A DNA stretch of 64,000 bases, taken from positions 930,001 through 994,000 of the forward strand of contig AP031437.1 of NCBI GenBank assembly GCA_042854365.1, in the 5' to 3' direction. Origin of the DNA: Anaeromassilibacillus sp001305115 (GTDB taxonomy: Bacteria; Bacillota; Clostridia; Oscillospirales; Acutalibacteraceae). The stretch's first letter is position 1. The number at the start of each line of letters is the position of its first letter. The translations under genes and the position numbers were made by a program. A model generated the notes under the pieces. That model did not search any database. It worked only from the letters and a program-made list of their open reading frames with translations, and was not told where the DNA came from. Below are positions 8,601 through 16,708 of the stretch, piece after piece.

Positions 8601-10953
8601 CGCAGTGAAAGAAGGCTCTTCACAGACCTTTACGATCACGCCAGACCGTGGCTATGAAATCGCAGAAATTTTGGTGGATGGGGAGCCAGCGGACAAAAAA
8701 TCCACTTATACCTTTGAGGAGGTAACTGGGAATCATACGATTTCTGTTTCCTTCCAGGAAATGGATCATTATGGGGAGAATCGGCCAGTTGTTTTGAACA
8801 GCAGTACCACACCGGTTGAAGTGGAGGCTGAACTCCTGGAACTGGGCGGCGAAGGTGGACTTATTGAGGACAATGCCTATGCAAGCGGCGGCAAGGCAGT
8901 CGGTTGGCTGGGCAATTGCGGAGACCATGGAAACGCTTGGCTGAATCTCTGGGTGGAAGTGCCACAGGATGGAACCTATGACATCGCCGTATCCTGCATG
9001 GCAGGAGCACAGAATATACTTTATTATGAGAATCTTGACCAAACGGTTCAGGGGCGGATCTCTTGTGAAAATACCTATCCCAATTTCGTGGAAAAGACCA
9101 TTCGCGTCGAGCTGAAACAGGGGATAGACCGGTTGAAGTTCTTCAATGATGAAGAGTCCACAGCGAATTTGGACAAATTTACCATTACAGCGGTACAACC
9201 CAAACTCACAGTGGTTTCTGTGAAAAATCCGGAGAAACAGACCGTTGTATCGGGCACTCTGTTCGAAGATCTCGATCTGCCGGAAACGGTAACGGTGGTA
9301 TTGAGCGATGGATCGACAGAAAAGGCAGGGGTCGTTTGGGAGAAGGACGGCTATTTGCCAGAGGTCGGTACCTATACGATTTCCGGCATTTTAACGCTAC
9401 CTGATGGAGTGGAAAATCCGGAAAACTTACAGGCAGAAGCAACGGTCGTCGTAGAAGAACAAGAGTTGTCTCCGCATTTGTTCTTTGTACAGTGGAATGC
9501 CAATGCAGAGCTGGAAGTAGAGGGCAATGTGAACGAAGTCATTTTGGAGCGTGACGGTATTTTCAGTGCAGAAGTTATGGCGGGCGAGGATTTAAAACTG
9601 CATTTTACGCCCGTGGGACAGTCCTTCAACGCGGTTACCTGCAACGGAGAGACGATTCCATTTGAGGCGGATGGGTTTACCTATTCGGTAACCATGCAGA
9701 ATCAGGATACGAAGCTTTACTTCCATTTTGTGGTGGTCAACAAGGCAATTTTAGAGGCCGCCTTGGATGTAGCAAACACTGTAACAGAAGAAGAATTGGA
9801 AGATCTGGCGGATACAGTAAAGCAGAACTTCTTGGAAGCGAGAGAAAATGCCCAAGAGGTGTTTGATAAAGATACAGCTACACAGGCAGAAGTCAATGAG
9901 GCTTGGAAGCTGTTGATCGAGGCAATTCATTACCTTGACTTTGAAAAGGGAGATTTGACTTCCCTTGGAAAACTGCTGGAGATTGCATCAAAGATCGATC
10001 CGGAACTCTTTACAGAGAGCAGCTATGAAGGGTTTGAAAAAGCTTATCAGACCGCCCAGGATGTCTATGATTTAGGTGGAGATGCTTTGAAGGGAGACGT
10101 CGAAAGTGCATACTACACTTTGGAAGAAGCTCTCAATCGACTGATCTTTAAAGCCGACTTGAGTTCTTTACAGGCTGTGGTCGACTATGCTAAGTCGCTC
10201 TGTCTTGAGGATTATCGCTCAGAGGGGCAAAAAGAATTCCAAGAAGCGCTTACAAAGGCAGAAACCATTCTGGAGAAAGGCGCAGGGGCTGTCACGCAGG
10301 AGAAGGCCGACGCAGCAGCTGCTGCGCTTACCAAGGCGATAGAGAATCTACGCAGAATTCCAGATAAGGACGCTTTGGAAGATCTCATTGCACAGGTAGA
10401 GAACATGGATTTGAGCAATTATACGGCTGCATCGGTGCGAGCGTTAAATGGCGCATTGCAAAGCGCACGGGAGGTAGTGAAGGACCCGCAAGCGACTCGC
10501 GACCAAATTGTCAAAGCGTATGACGAGGTAGAGGATAGAGTCGAGCAATTGGAAACGAAAAAGCAGAATGGTTCCCATTCCGGAGGTTCCAGCAGCAGTT
10601 CTTCAGCGGGGAATTCCTATGGAGTAGGAACGGCTCCCGCAACAACGGTTCCAGTGCTACCGACAGAGAATTGCCAGACACAGGTGTTTGTTGTTTCCGA
10701 CACAACACTTCCGTTTACTTTAAAACGAGGCAGTGCCTATTGCTTTAAGATGACTGTAAACGGCAGTATGACGGCTGTTCCAAGCTTTACCGTTGGCAAT
10801 GGTGATGTACTCAAAACGCAATTTGTGGCAAAGGTTGGGAACGACTATTACTTCAGGGTTTGGGCAATCGGTACCCCAGGAACCAGTACAGGCGTATATA
10901 CCACTGTGCTGGGCCAGAATGCACAGATGCATTGTACGGTGGCTGTCGGCTGA
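5623..10953 (+). CDS. Secreted multidomain alpha-L-fucosidase (GH29)
   Basis: The 1776-residue extracellular enzyme is predicted to release fucose from glycans such as mucin. A signal peptide (about 1-29) precedes a GH29 catalytic domain (about 35-385) with the signature RHHDGFCLWDSEYTT and the probable nucleophile Asp218 in VEVWMDG. After it come an F5/8C-type carbohydrate-binding domain (about 395-520), a second galactose-binding-like domain, a Calx-beta domain (about 645-745, ending IIKDND), a FIVAR helical repeat, two CBM6-like domains separated by a repeat of the GYEIAEILVDGE type, an Ig-like domain and about four more FIVAR repeats (1375-1670). A Ser/Gly linker and a ~100-residue C-terminal domain close the protein. 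No LPXTG motif or SLH domain is seen, so attachment is unclear. Domain limits are estimates. The last codons are copied in the tandem array just downstream. Confidence 0.9.
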   Translation: MKKTKKWLSLLVAAMMALQPLTIHGAAAAEDDVSPPEAWGPLPTETQLQYHEEELSAFIHFGVNTFYGVEWGTGKEDPNVFHPTGLDTDQWVKTLKDAGFKRIIMIGRHHDGFCLWDSEYTTQDVASSTDFQATQAARGQSGDVLEELSKSCTKYDMDMGFYLSPWDANNPSYGYGTGTDEETDSNGDYNEYYMNQLREVLGNPKYGNDGKFVEVWMDGAKGSGAAAQHYKFQEWFDLIEELQPGAVVFSPYGSTIRWIGNESGKAGDPCWSKLDQQRQRDYYDTYGGDEANYLNSGDPNGDIWSIGECDVSLTSGWFWKAGKQPKSMEELTDIYFKSVGRGQPLLLNVPPDTTGVLPEDFVDRVSELGETIRDTFRTDLTKQEGVTAEATAVRGNSPTYAAANVLDDDSDSYWTMDDGQTTGSITIDLGGTKLFDIVSIEEYIELGQRISDFTVDVHTSSGWKEFGSGHTIGAKRLVRGAPVRADQIRVNITGSQAVPLIENIGAFKAEGAFEQESIMPEGLSMIDDREFDRSDGWNLETIDGVNDTGMWANPGAEASFTFTGTKAWIVGTKDPNHGTMDVYVDGNLVATPDAYQPNRQLKQILYVTDDLPYGEHTVRMVCKTKATGLDAAFILDNNGAGMFEIDPASYTVLEGGTQNIVIKRVGGTSGEVSVDFQTAPDTAVHGRHYNDVNETVTFADGQDTAEVTVEAIENNEVTGDLRFFAEIVNPAGGAILGFNTRADVIIKDNDLVDKNALKAALEKANAENEGWYTSATWMSFVQAREEAQAVYDNSDATAEQVNTALENLEQAQKGLEDRTAFTEADPFILPKENEGDKLAEAEFFTLVPISGDKYVRIEEDANASHGQKVGWMEPGNVIKLPYVAPNAGTYRVDCRYQSGRLSEETANVINWSGDGIQSGSVRVFGDSSAPYKNVTFDLIVTEPGAGELVITADSNAGPNLDFFTFTAKDLVANTYIITAEAGENGSIEPSGEIAVKEGSSQTFTITPDRGYEIAEILVDGEPADKKSTYTFEEVTGNHTISVSFQEMDHYGENRPVVLNSSTTPVEVEAELLELGGEGGLIEDNAYASGGKAVGWLGNCGDHGNAWLNLWVEVPQDGTYDIAVSCMAGAQNILYYENLDQTVQGRISCENTYPNFVEKTIRVELKQGIDRLKFFNDEESTANLDKFTITAVQPKLTVVSVKNPEKQTVVSGTLFEDLDLPETVTVVLSDGSTEKAGVVWEKDGYLPEVGTYTISGILTLPDGVENPENLQAEATVVVEEQELSPHLFFVQWNANAELEVEGNVNEVILERDGIFSAEVMAGEDLKLHFTPVGQSFNAVTCNGETIPFEADGFTYSVTMQNQDTKLYFHFVVVNKAILEAALDVANTVTEEELEDLADTVKQNFLEARENAQEVFDKDTATQAEVNEAWKLLIEAIHYLDFEKGDLTSLGKLLEIASKIDPELFTESSYEGFEKAYQTAQDVYDLGGDALKGDVESAYYTLEEALNRLIFKADLSSLQAVVDYAKSLCLEDYRSEGQKEFQEALTKAETILEKGAGAVTQEKADAAAAALTKAIENLRRIPDKDALEDLIAQVENMDLSNYTAASVRALNGALQSAREVVKDPQATRDQIVKAYDEVEDRVEQLETKKQNGSHSGGSSSSSSAGNSYGVGTAPATTVPVLPTENCQTQVFVVSDTTLPFTLKRGSAYCFKMTVNGSMTAVPSFTVGNGDVLKTQFVAKVGNDYYFRVWAIGTPGTSTGVYTTVLGQNAQMHCTVAVG

Positions 10954-11690
10954 GTACTGGATAACTTGCGAATGGTATAAACCCATTCAGTTAGGTAGCA
11001 GATGACGGAAGCGCGCTTTCATAGAAAACGCCGTAGGCGCGGAAGACGCTGTGCGTCCGCCGGGTCAGAGCACGGAAGTCTATACCGCATTACCTGATCA
11101 GAATGCACAGCTGCATTGTACGGTGGCCGTTGGTTGAGCACTGGATAACTTGCGAATGGTATAAACCCATTCGGTTAGGTAGCAGTCGACGGAAACGCGC
11201 TTTCATAGAAAACGCCGTAGGCGCAGAAGATGCTATGCGTCCACCGGGCCAGAGCACGGAAGTCTATACCGCATTACCTGGTCAGAATGCACAGCTGCAT
11301 TGTACGGTGGCCGTTGGTTGAGTACTGGATAACTTGCGAATGGTATAAACCCATTCGGTTAGGTAGCAGTCGACGGAAACGCGCTTTCATAGAAAACGCC
11401 GTAGGCGCGGAAGACGCTGTGCGTCCGCCGGGTCAGATCATGGGAGGTCTATACAACCTTGCCAGTGCAGAATGCGTAGATGCATTGTACGGTGGCTGTC
11501 GGCTGAGTACTGGATAACTTGCGAATAGCATAAGTCATTCAGTTAGGTAGCAGATGACGGAAGCGCGCTTTCGTAGAAAACGCCGTAGGAGCGAAAGACA
11601 CTGTGCGTCCACTGGGTCAGAGTACGGGCGTCTATACGACCTTGCCGGTGTAGAATGCGCAGATGCATTATACGGTGACCGCCGACCGAG
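10951..11690 (+). repeat. Four ~184-bp tandem units carrying degenerate copies of the fucosidase 3' end
   Basis: The fucosidase stop (TGA at 10951) and the following bases recur at 11135, 11319, 11504 and, mutated to CGA, at 11687: periods 184, 184, 185 and 183. Each unit ends with a coding-like copy of the enzyme's last ~25 codons, for example QNAQLHCTVAVG then stop, against QNAQMHCTVAVG in the gene. The rest of the unit is non-coding in the gene frame and contains two small hairpins (CGCC-gta-GGCG and GACGC-tgt-GCGTC). The period is not a multiple of three in most units, so each copy lies in a shifted frame. Copies 2 and 3 are most alike; the fourth is the most decayed. Confidence 0.9.
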
Positions 11691-11947
11691 TGGAAATGGC
11701 AACCTTTGCTCTATGCAGAAGAGGCGCAGTTATTCCAGTGAAAATAAGGGATCGGTTGTCCAGATAAGTGTATACTATGTGTAGCTTTCGATAGATCCGA
11801 TCTTTCCAAAGAAGTAGTCACCGTAAAGTGAATGAAACCAGGAAAAGCAAATAATAAACCAAGCCCCCTGATGTAGAGACACAGAACTGTCCTGCCCCAA
11901 ATTATACGGACAGCACAAAAAAGTCCCTTGGTAGGAAAAATTAAGTT

Positions 11948-13112
11948 TTAAGCGGAGTGGCGCAGCGTGAGCGGCGCCACTCCAGTTTTTAACTGGATAC
12001 GATCGGTGGTTGTAGAAATAAATGTAGCTGTCAATGTCTTCTCTGGCCTCAGCAAATGTCGTTGGCTTGAGGCGGGAGATGTACTCTATTTTTAGAATGG
12101 AGAAGAAATTTTCTGCCATAGCATTGTCATAACAGTTTCCATGTCTTGACATGAACGGCGTTATACCATAGGATTGAGTCAGGTGAAAATACTCTCGGGA
12201 AGTGTATTGAAACCCTTGGTCGCTGTGGAGCTACAACGTTGCAGCGACTCTCTTTTTCTCCTTCATCATAGCCAGGCGGATGGTATCCAGAACGAGATTC
12301 ACCGTCTGCTGTGTACCGGTCTTATAGGCAACAATGCTGTTATCATACAAATCACGAATCATGGATAGGTACAACACTCCCTCTTTGGTGTGGATGTAGG
12401 AGATATCGGTCACCCATTTGTTGTTGGGCCTGTCCGCCTGAAATGGACGCTTCAAAAGATTTTCATATTTGTGCAGTTGTTGCCTCACCTGAACCCATTT
12501 TCTCCGGCGGCGAATTTCTGCCCAAAGGCCGTATTTCTTCATGATTCGCAGAATTGTCTTGGGATTGCGGTGCGTGCCTTGTTTCTCCGGCCACAGCCAC
12601 ATCCGTCGATATCCATATATCTTGAAGCAGTGCTCTTGCTGAACGCGGATAGCTTCCGCCAAATCTGCACCTTCTCCTTGCATTCCAAACGGTGGACAAA
12701 GTCATCATATCCACTCCGGGATACCTCAAAAAACCGGCACATGACAGAGATAGGATAACGCTCTCGGTTCCTATAGATCACATGATATTTTACTTTTGAC
12801 CTTACTTCCTTTCTGTGAATTGCAGAAAATCCCGCAACCGCTTGTTTCCATGTAAAGCCGTTCCAGTTCGCTCTTTTCGTTCTGCCGAGGTGGTTGCCCG
12901 TCTTTGCGCGGACGCCCCTTTGGGCGTGGCGCAATTCCGAATGACGTACGTTTTACCTCTTTGTTGTATCGATGAACCCAGTTTTTAATTTGAACTTTAT
13001 CAAGGCCGAAATAGCCCGCTATTTCTTGTCTGGATTTCCTTGCTTCGCGCATTGCGTTGATCTCTGCCCCGAGAATTTTGATGTTTGTCCATTTCTTTTT
13101 TGATATGATAAT
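11948..13112 (-). pseudogene. IS3-family transposase OrfA/OrfB, inactivated
   Basis: OrfA has a helix-turn-helix region (REARKSRQEIAGYFGLDKVQ) and its reading frame extends upstream of the first ATG with KKKWTNIKILGAEINA. OrfB is an rve/DDE integrase with CRFFEVSRSGYDDFVHRL, YGYRRMWLW, NNKWVTDISYIHTKEGVLYL, LHSDQGFQYTS and NCYDNAMAENFFSILK, the DDE elements in order. Lesions visible by frame comparison are: a lost A in OrfA near 12845, a frameshift in OrfB near 12685, an in-frame TAG at 12231-12233 directly before the second catalytic Asp motif, and a frameshift near 12003, after which the correct frame ends in APLTLRHSA and stop at 11948. The element cannot transpose by itself. Confidence 0.88.
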
Positions 13113-13113
13113 A

Positions 13114-13152
13114 CCCCCTGATGTAGTACTTTCATTTTCCTACATCAGGGGG
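13114..13152. repeat. Inverted repeat inside the IS right end
   Basis: CCCCCTGATGTAG (13114-13126) and CTACATCAGGGGG (13140-13152) form a perfect 13-bp stem around a 13-base loop, followed by GCTTTTT on the plus strand. It doubles the terminal repeat and could act as a terminator protecting the transposase from outside transcription. Confidence 0.75.
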
Positions 13153-13246
13153 CTTTTTGTCTATTCTCCGTTTTTACGGGACCTGTTCAAAAGCTGGCCA
13201 GGGTTCTGTTTTTATATAAGTTATGGAACAAAGCTGATGGAAAGGA

Positions 13247-14404
13247 TCACATGTGTATTTTGACAATATCCATATTGATCTTGTGCATGGCAACACACTG
13301 TACGAGTCCAAAACCAAAATAGAGACAAGCGGCAGAAGAACCACCGGCACTGAAAAAGGGAAGGGTGACACCCATCACAGGAAACAGATTGAGACACATG
13401 CCAAGATTAAAAGCCATTTGGGAAGCAATCATCCCGAAAAAGCCAAAACAAATGCAACTTCCGAGCGGTTCTGTTGCATGACGTGCAATATAAATAGTGC
13501 GCACCAATAGAAGGAAAAGAAGCAAAATAATCAGCATGCAGCCGATAAAACCGAGCTGTTCGCCTGCGACAGAAAAGATGTAGTCGCTTTGTTGAACCGG
13601 CACGCTGCCCTTTTGGACGCGAGAGTCCGGAGAAAAAAGTCCACGCCCCCACAGCTGGCCGCTTCCTATAGAGATTTTCCCTTGTAATTGCTGCAATCCT
13701 TTGCCTGTAGGGTCGCTCTCTGGATGTAAAAAGATCGTGAAACGGTCTTTTTGATAATCGTCCAAAAGATATTTCCACACCAAGGGAAAAGCTGCTCCAA
13801 TTGCAGCGAACAGCCCGACAAAGTAACGAAGCTGTACGCCGGCACCAAAACTCATAGCGAGGAACATGCAGAAGAAAATTGCAGCAGATCCGGCGTCTCC
13901 CTGTAGCTGAAACATTACAGCAACGGGGATTAGAGCATGAACACCCAAAAGGACGACCTGGAGAGGACGTTCCAATAATCCACGTTCTTTTAAGACAGAG
14001 AGATGTTTTGAAAACGTGAGAATAAAGCCGATCTTAACCAGCTCGGATGGCTGGAAAGTCCCTAACCCGGGGATGCTGATCCAAGCGCGTGCATTGATAC
14101 CACCGGAATTTTGCACGGCAATGCCAAAAAAGTGGGTATATATCAACAAGAAGATGCAAAATCCTGCAATGAGATACCAAAGATTGGACATATCCCGGTA
14201 ATCGATTAAAGTGATGAGCCAGGCGCCAAGATATCCGATTGCAATGGCCATCAATTGAGTAGCAAAGTAAGAGCGCCTTCCAGCTGGAGAAGGTACGGTC
14301 TTTAAAAGCAACAGACTATAGGCGGAGATTGCAATCATGACCAGCCAAAGGAACTTGTCCGCCCTCTTAAAATAATCTAAAAAGGATTTTCCCAATCGTT
14401 CCAT
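13247..14404 (-). CDS. rodA: FtsW/RodA/SpoVE (SEDS) peptidoglycan polymerase, RodA-like
   Basis: This is a membrane glycosyltransferase that polymerises lipid II into glycan strands with a class B PBP partner. The 385 residues show about ten membrane segments. SEDS hallmarks are FQPSELVKIGFIL, the catalytic-loop Asp in LQGDAGSAAIFF, and GVTLPFFSAGGSS near the C-terminus. An AAGGGG site lies before the ATG and a consensus promoter lies about 130 bases upstream. The gene stands alone; no PBP or mreBCD neighbour is present, so the RodA rather than FtsW or SpoVE assignment rests on sequence feel only. It is transcribed toward the dead IS. Confidence 0.88.
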   Translation of the reverse strand: MERLGKSFLDYFKRADKFLWLVMIAISAYSLLLLKTVPSPAGRRSYFATQLMAIAIGYLGAWLITLIDYRDMSNLWYLIAGFCIFLLIYTHFFGIAVQNSGGINARAWISIPGLGTFQPSELVKIGFILTFSKHLSVLKERGLLERPLQVVLLGVHALIPVAVMFQLQGDAGSAAIFFCMFLAMSFGAGVQLRYFVGLFAAIGAAFPLVWKYLLDDYQKDRFTIFLHPESDPTGKGLQQLQGKISIGSGQLWGRGLFSPDSRVQKGSVPVQQSDYIFSVAGEQLGFIGCMLIILLLFLLLVRTIYIARHATEPLGSCICFGFFGMIASQMAFNLGMCLNLFPVMGVTLPFFSAGGSSAACLYFGFGLVQCVAMHKINMDIVKIHM

Positions 14405-14536
14405 GTGTGTACCCCTTATATTTTACAGCCCACTTCCCGAAACAGAGGTGAGCATCAAAAATCCTAGATATAAAGAAATCGCGGCACGGCCGCGAATCCT
14501 ACGAAACAATTGCCAACTTCAAGATGCTGTGCGTCT

Positions 14537-14565
14537 ATTATAGCATAGCAATTTTGAATCCACAA
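14537..14565 (-). promoter_or_regulatory. Promoter of rodA
   Basis: On the minus strand TTGTGG (14565-14560) and TATAAT (14542-14537) are 17 bases apart. The implied leader of about 125 bases contains a short GC-rich hairpin near 14483-14500. Confidence 0.7.
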
Positions 14566-14597
14566 TAAACAAATCGTTACAGAAAAACGGAAAGATT

Positions 14598-14643
14598 AAA
14601 AAACAAAAATTGGCACGGAGCCCAATACTTAGGCTCCGGCCAA
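14598..14643 (-). terminator. Terminator of the sensor kinase gene
   Basis: On the minus strand TTGGCCGGAGCC pairs with GGCTCCGTGCCAA and is followed by TTTTTGTTTTTT. It lies just beyond the kinase stop codon. Confidence 0.85.
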
Positions 14644-14656
14644 TATATTTGAGCAA

Positions 14657-16708
14657 TTATGAAAGGGGGAACTGGACACGGGCAGTGAAGAGATCCGCAT
14701 CGATCTGAACAGAGAATTCGCCACCACAAGCTTCTGTAAAACTTTTGGCAATGGAAAGGCCAAGTCCACTTCCAACCGTTGAACGTGCAGAATCTCCACG
14801 AACAAAACGTTCGGTAATGTCTACCGTTGGATCGAGCTCATATCGAGAGATATTCTTCAACGTGACACAAGCAGCACCCGTTTCTTCTGTCAATGTGACA
14901 AAGACGCGCGTCCCTTCAAGCGAATAGCGCAAAGCATTGGTAACCAAGTTTTGAAATACCCGATAAAGCCGTCTGCCATCCGCTGTAATGGTAACCGGTT
15001 GTTCTGGAATATCCACACGGAAGAGAAGTTGAGAAGAGACAATTGCTTCGTCCATATCGGCGAGTGTTTGGCGAACCAGTTTTCCGAGATCGAGAGGTTC
15101 CATCTGGAGGTCCATATTTCCACTGGCCGCCTTACTGACATCAAAAATATCCTGAATCATATTTTTCAATCGTAGGGATTTCTCATCCAAAATCTTGATG
15201 TAATCCTTCACATGGTCAGGAAGGCCATCCTCCTGCTCGAGAAGGTCCACATAACTGATGATAGAGGTGAGCGGCGTCTTGATGTCGTGGGACACATTGG
15301 TAATGAGTTCCACCTTCATTCGCTCGCTTTTGACCCGCTCTTCCACAGCTGTGCTAATGCCTTGTTCAATGTCGTTTAGGGAATGTGCAGCTTCCCGCAG
15401 ATCGGAATCCTGCGGCAATAAAAGAGGCGCTGTATTTCCGCCCTGCTGTACGGCCGTGATTTGTGTGGTCAGACGTCCTAAATCCTGAGCAAGCTGCCGG
15501 TGTTGCTTGCCATAGCGATAGGCGAAATATACCATTAATGCGATGGTGATCGGAGCCAGTAGACCGACCGTAATGATACTGAGAAAGAGTCCAATGCCAA
15601 AGGTAACCGCTTCACATTTCATAAAGTCGTCCCAACGTTCCAGTAGACGACGCTCTAAAGGGAGTTTCTGTTCAAGTTCGCTACGGTGCTTGGCATGGCG
15701 GTGCAACATGGTATTGATGACATTATGCCGCCAACTCCCACGATTGTAGCGCAAATCGACTGCAATCACGTAGTATCCAGGTAACGATAAAAGGAAAAAG
15801 ATCACATTTGAAGGGATACCGCTGCTGGTAAATCCTGTGGTTAGTATAATGACCAGAATCACAAAGACGAATTTCCATTCAAAATACATTTTAGCCGTTC
15901 TTGCGGCGATCCGGCGGCTCAACTCCCGCCGTTCCTTTCTCCAAAGGAACGCAAACACCAATAGAATGACGGAGAGGATGACAATACAACCCCAGATCCG
16001 GAGAAACAAAAGCGTTTCTGCACCTCGCTGCGTAATATCATAGAGTGCACTATATCCATTTACCGGTTCGACAGGGACTTTCCGTGCCACTAAACAGACA
16101 CGCAGGTCTTCATACGCAGAATTAGATGCCATGTTTTCATAACCCGGTACATTCCACATCCCTGCGTTACTGCGGTAAAAACCGTCCCCATAGACGTCGA
16201 TTGTTTTCCCATCTTTTTCGATAGAAACGGTTTTCCCATCAAAGATCAGGCGAAAATTGTATCCATCGGGGAGAGCGCCTCGATAAAGGTTTCTGTGCTC
16301 CGTATCGTTGGTGTACATGTCCGTATCCGAAGAAGTTCCCGCCTGATATAGAAGGTTTCTTGCTGTATCGTTATCCAATCCAAATGAATTGTTATCCTCA
16401 GAAAGGTAATAGATGTAGTCTTCGTAGGGGCTAGCAAGGTCGTCTCCTTCCCAAACGGCCCCTGTAGAAGTACTTGAATAGGCGTTCATCGAACGCAAAA
16501 TATAATTGAGGGTCCGAGAGAGCTCGGAACGGAATGCATTGGTTTCCTGATAATCTTCTTGATACAAGTCGTCGATGTACTGCATGGCATAATCGTAATT
16601 AACCAGAAATGATATGCCAAAAATGGCGGTGGCGATTAAAATGCCTATGCTGAGGAAAAAGCTGACAAGGCTGACAATTGCTTTACTTTTTTTCAATTTT
16701 GTATCCAA
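14657..16708 (-). CDS. Membrane sensor histidine kinase
   Basis: This is the 683-residue partner of the response regulator immediately upstream. It has a transmembrane helix at about 12-35, an extracytoplasmic domain of about 200 residues, then several more helices (about 234-255, 278-296, 301-319, 366-397), which is more than a standard kinase. The phospho-acceptor is His474 in NVSHDIKTPLTSI, followed by an ATPase domain with NLVTNALRY and GSGLGLSIAKS. The reading frame overlaps the regulator by 26 bases and begins with TTG. The exact start is uncertain. The signal is unknown. Its closest relatives by pattern are VanS/RgtA-like kinases of Clostridia, often linked to envelope stress, which would suit the rodA neighbour. 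That link is inference. Confidence 0.88.
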   Translation of the reverse strand: MDTKLKKSKAIVSLVSFFLSIGILIATAIFGISFLVNYDYAMQYIDDLYQEDYQETNAFRSELSRTLNYILRSMNAYSSTSTGAVWEGDDLASPYEDYIYYLSEDNNSFGLDNDTARNLLYQAGTSSDTDMYTNDTEHRNLYRGALPDGYNFRLIFDGKTVSIEKDGKTIDVYGDGFYRSNAGMWNVPGYENMASNSAYEDLRVCLVARKVPVEPVNGYSALYDITQRGAETLLFLRIWGCIVILSVILLVFAFLWRKERRELSRRIAARTAKMYFEWKFVFVILVIILTTGFTSSGIPSNVIFFLLSLPGYYVIAVDLRYNRGSWRHNVINTMLHRHAKHRSELEQKLPLERRLLERWDDFMKCEAVTFGIGLFLSIITVGLLAPITIALMVYFAYRYGKQHRQLAQDLGRLTTQITAVQQGGNTAPLLLPQDSDLREAAHSLNDIEQGISTAVEERVKSERMKVELITNVSHDIKTPLTSIISYVDLLEQEDGLPDHVKDYIKILDEKSLRLKNMIQDIFDVSKAASGNMDLQMEPLDLGKLVRQTLADMDEAIVSSQLLFRVDIPEQPVTITADGRRLYRVFQNLVTNALRYSLEGTRVFVTLTEETGAACVTLKNISRYELDPTVDITERFVRGDSARSTVGSGLGLSIAKSFTEACGGEFSVQIDADLFTARVQFPLS

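Larger units (their letters stand above)
11863..13153 (-). mobile_element. Degenerate IS3-family insertion sequence
   Basis: Terminal inverted repeats of 14 bases, GCCCCCTGATGTAG at 11863 and its complement at 13140-13153, enclose a broken orfA/orfB transposase on the minus strand. No clear target duplication is visible. The similarity between this right end and the element at 50.7 kb continues about 35 bases beyond the inverted repeat, to about 13190, so the true right boundary could lie further out. Confidence 0.85.

Noticed and set aside
11103..11517. Two overlapping plus-strand ORFs inside the tandem array
   Set aside because: They arise because the repeat period is not a multiple of three; no ribosome-binding sites and no independent protein family.
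10951..11690. CRISPR array
   Set aside because: Units are about 184 bases with no short repeat/unique spacer alternation, and they copy the end of the adjacent gene.
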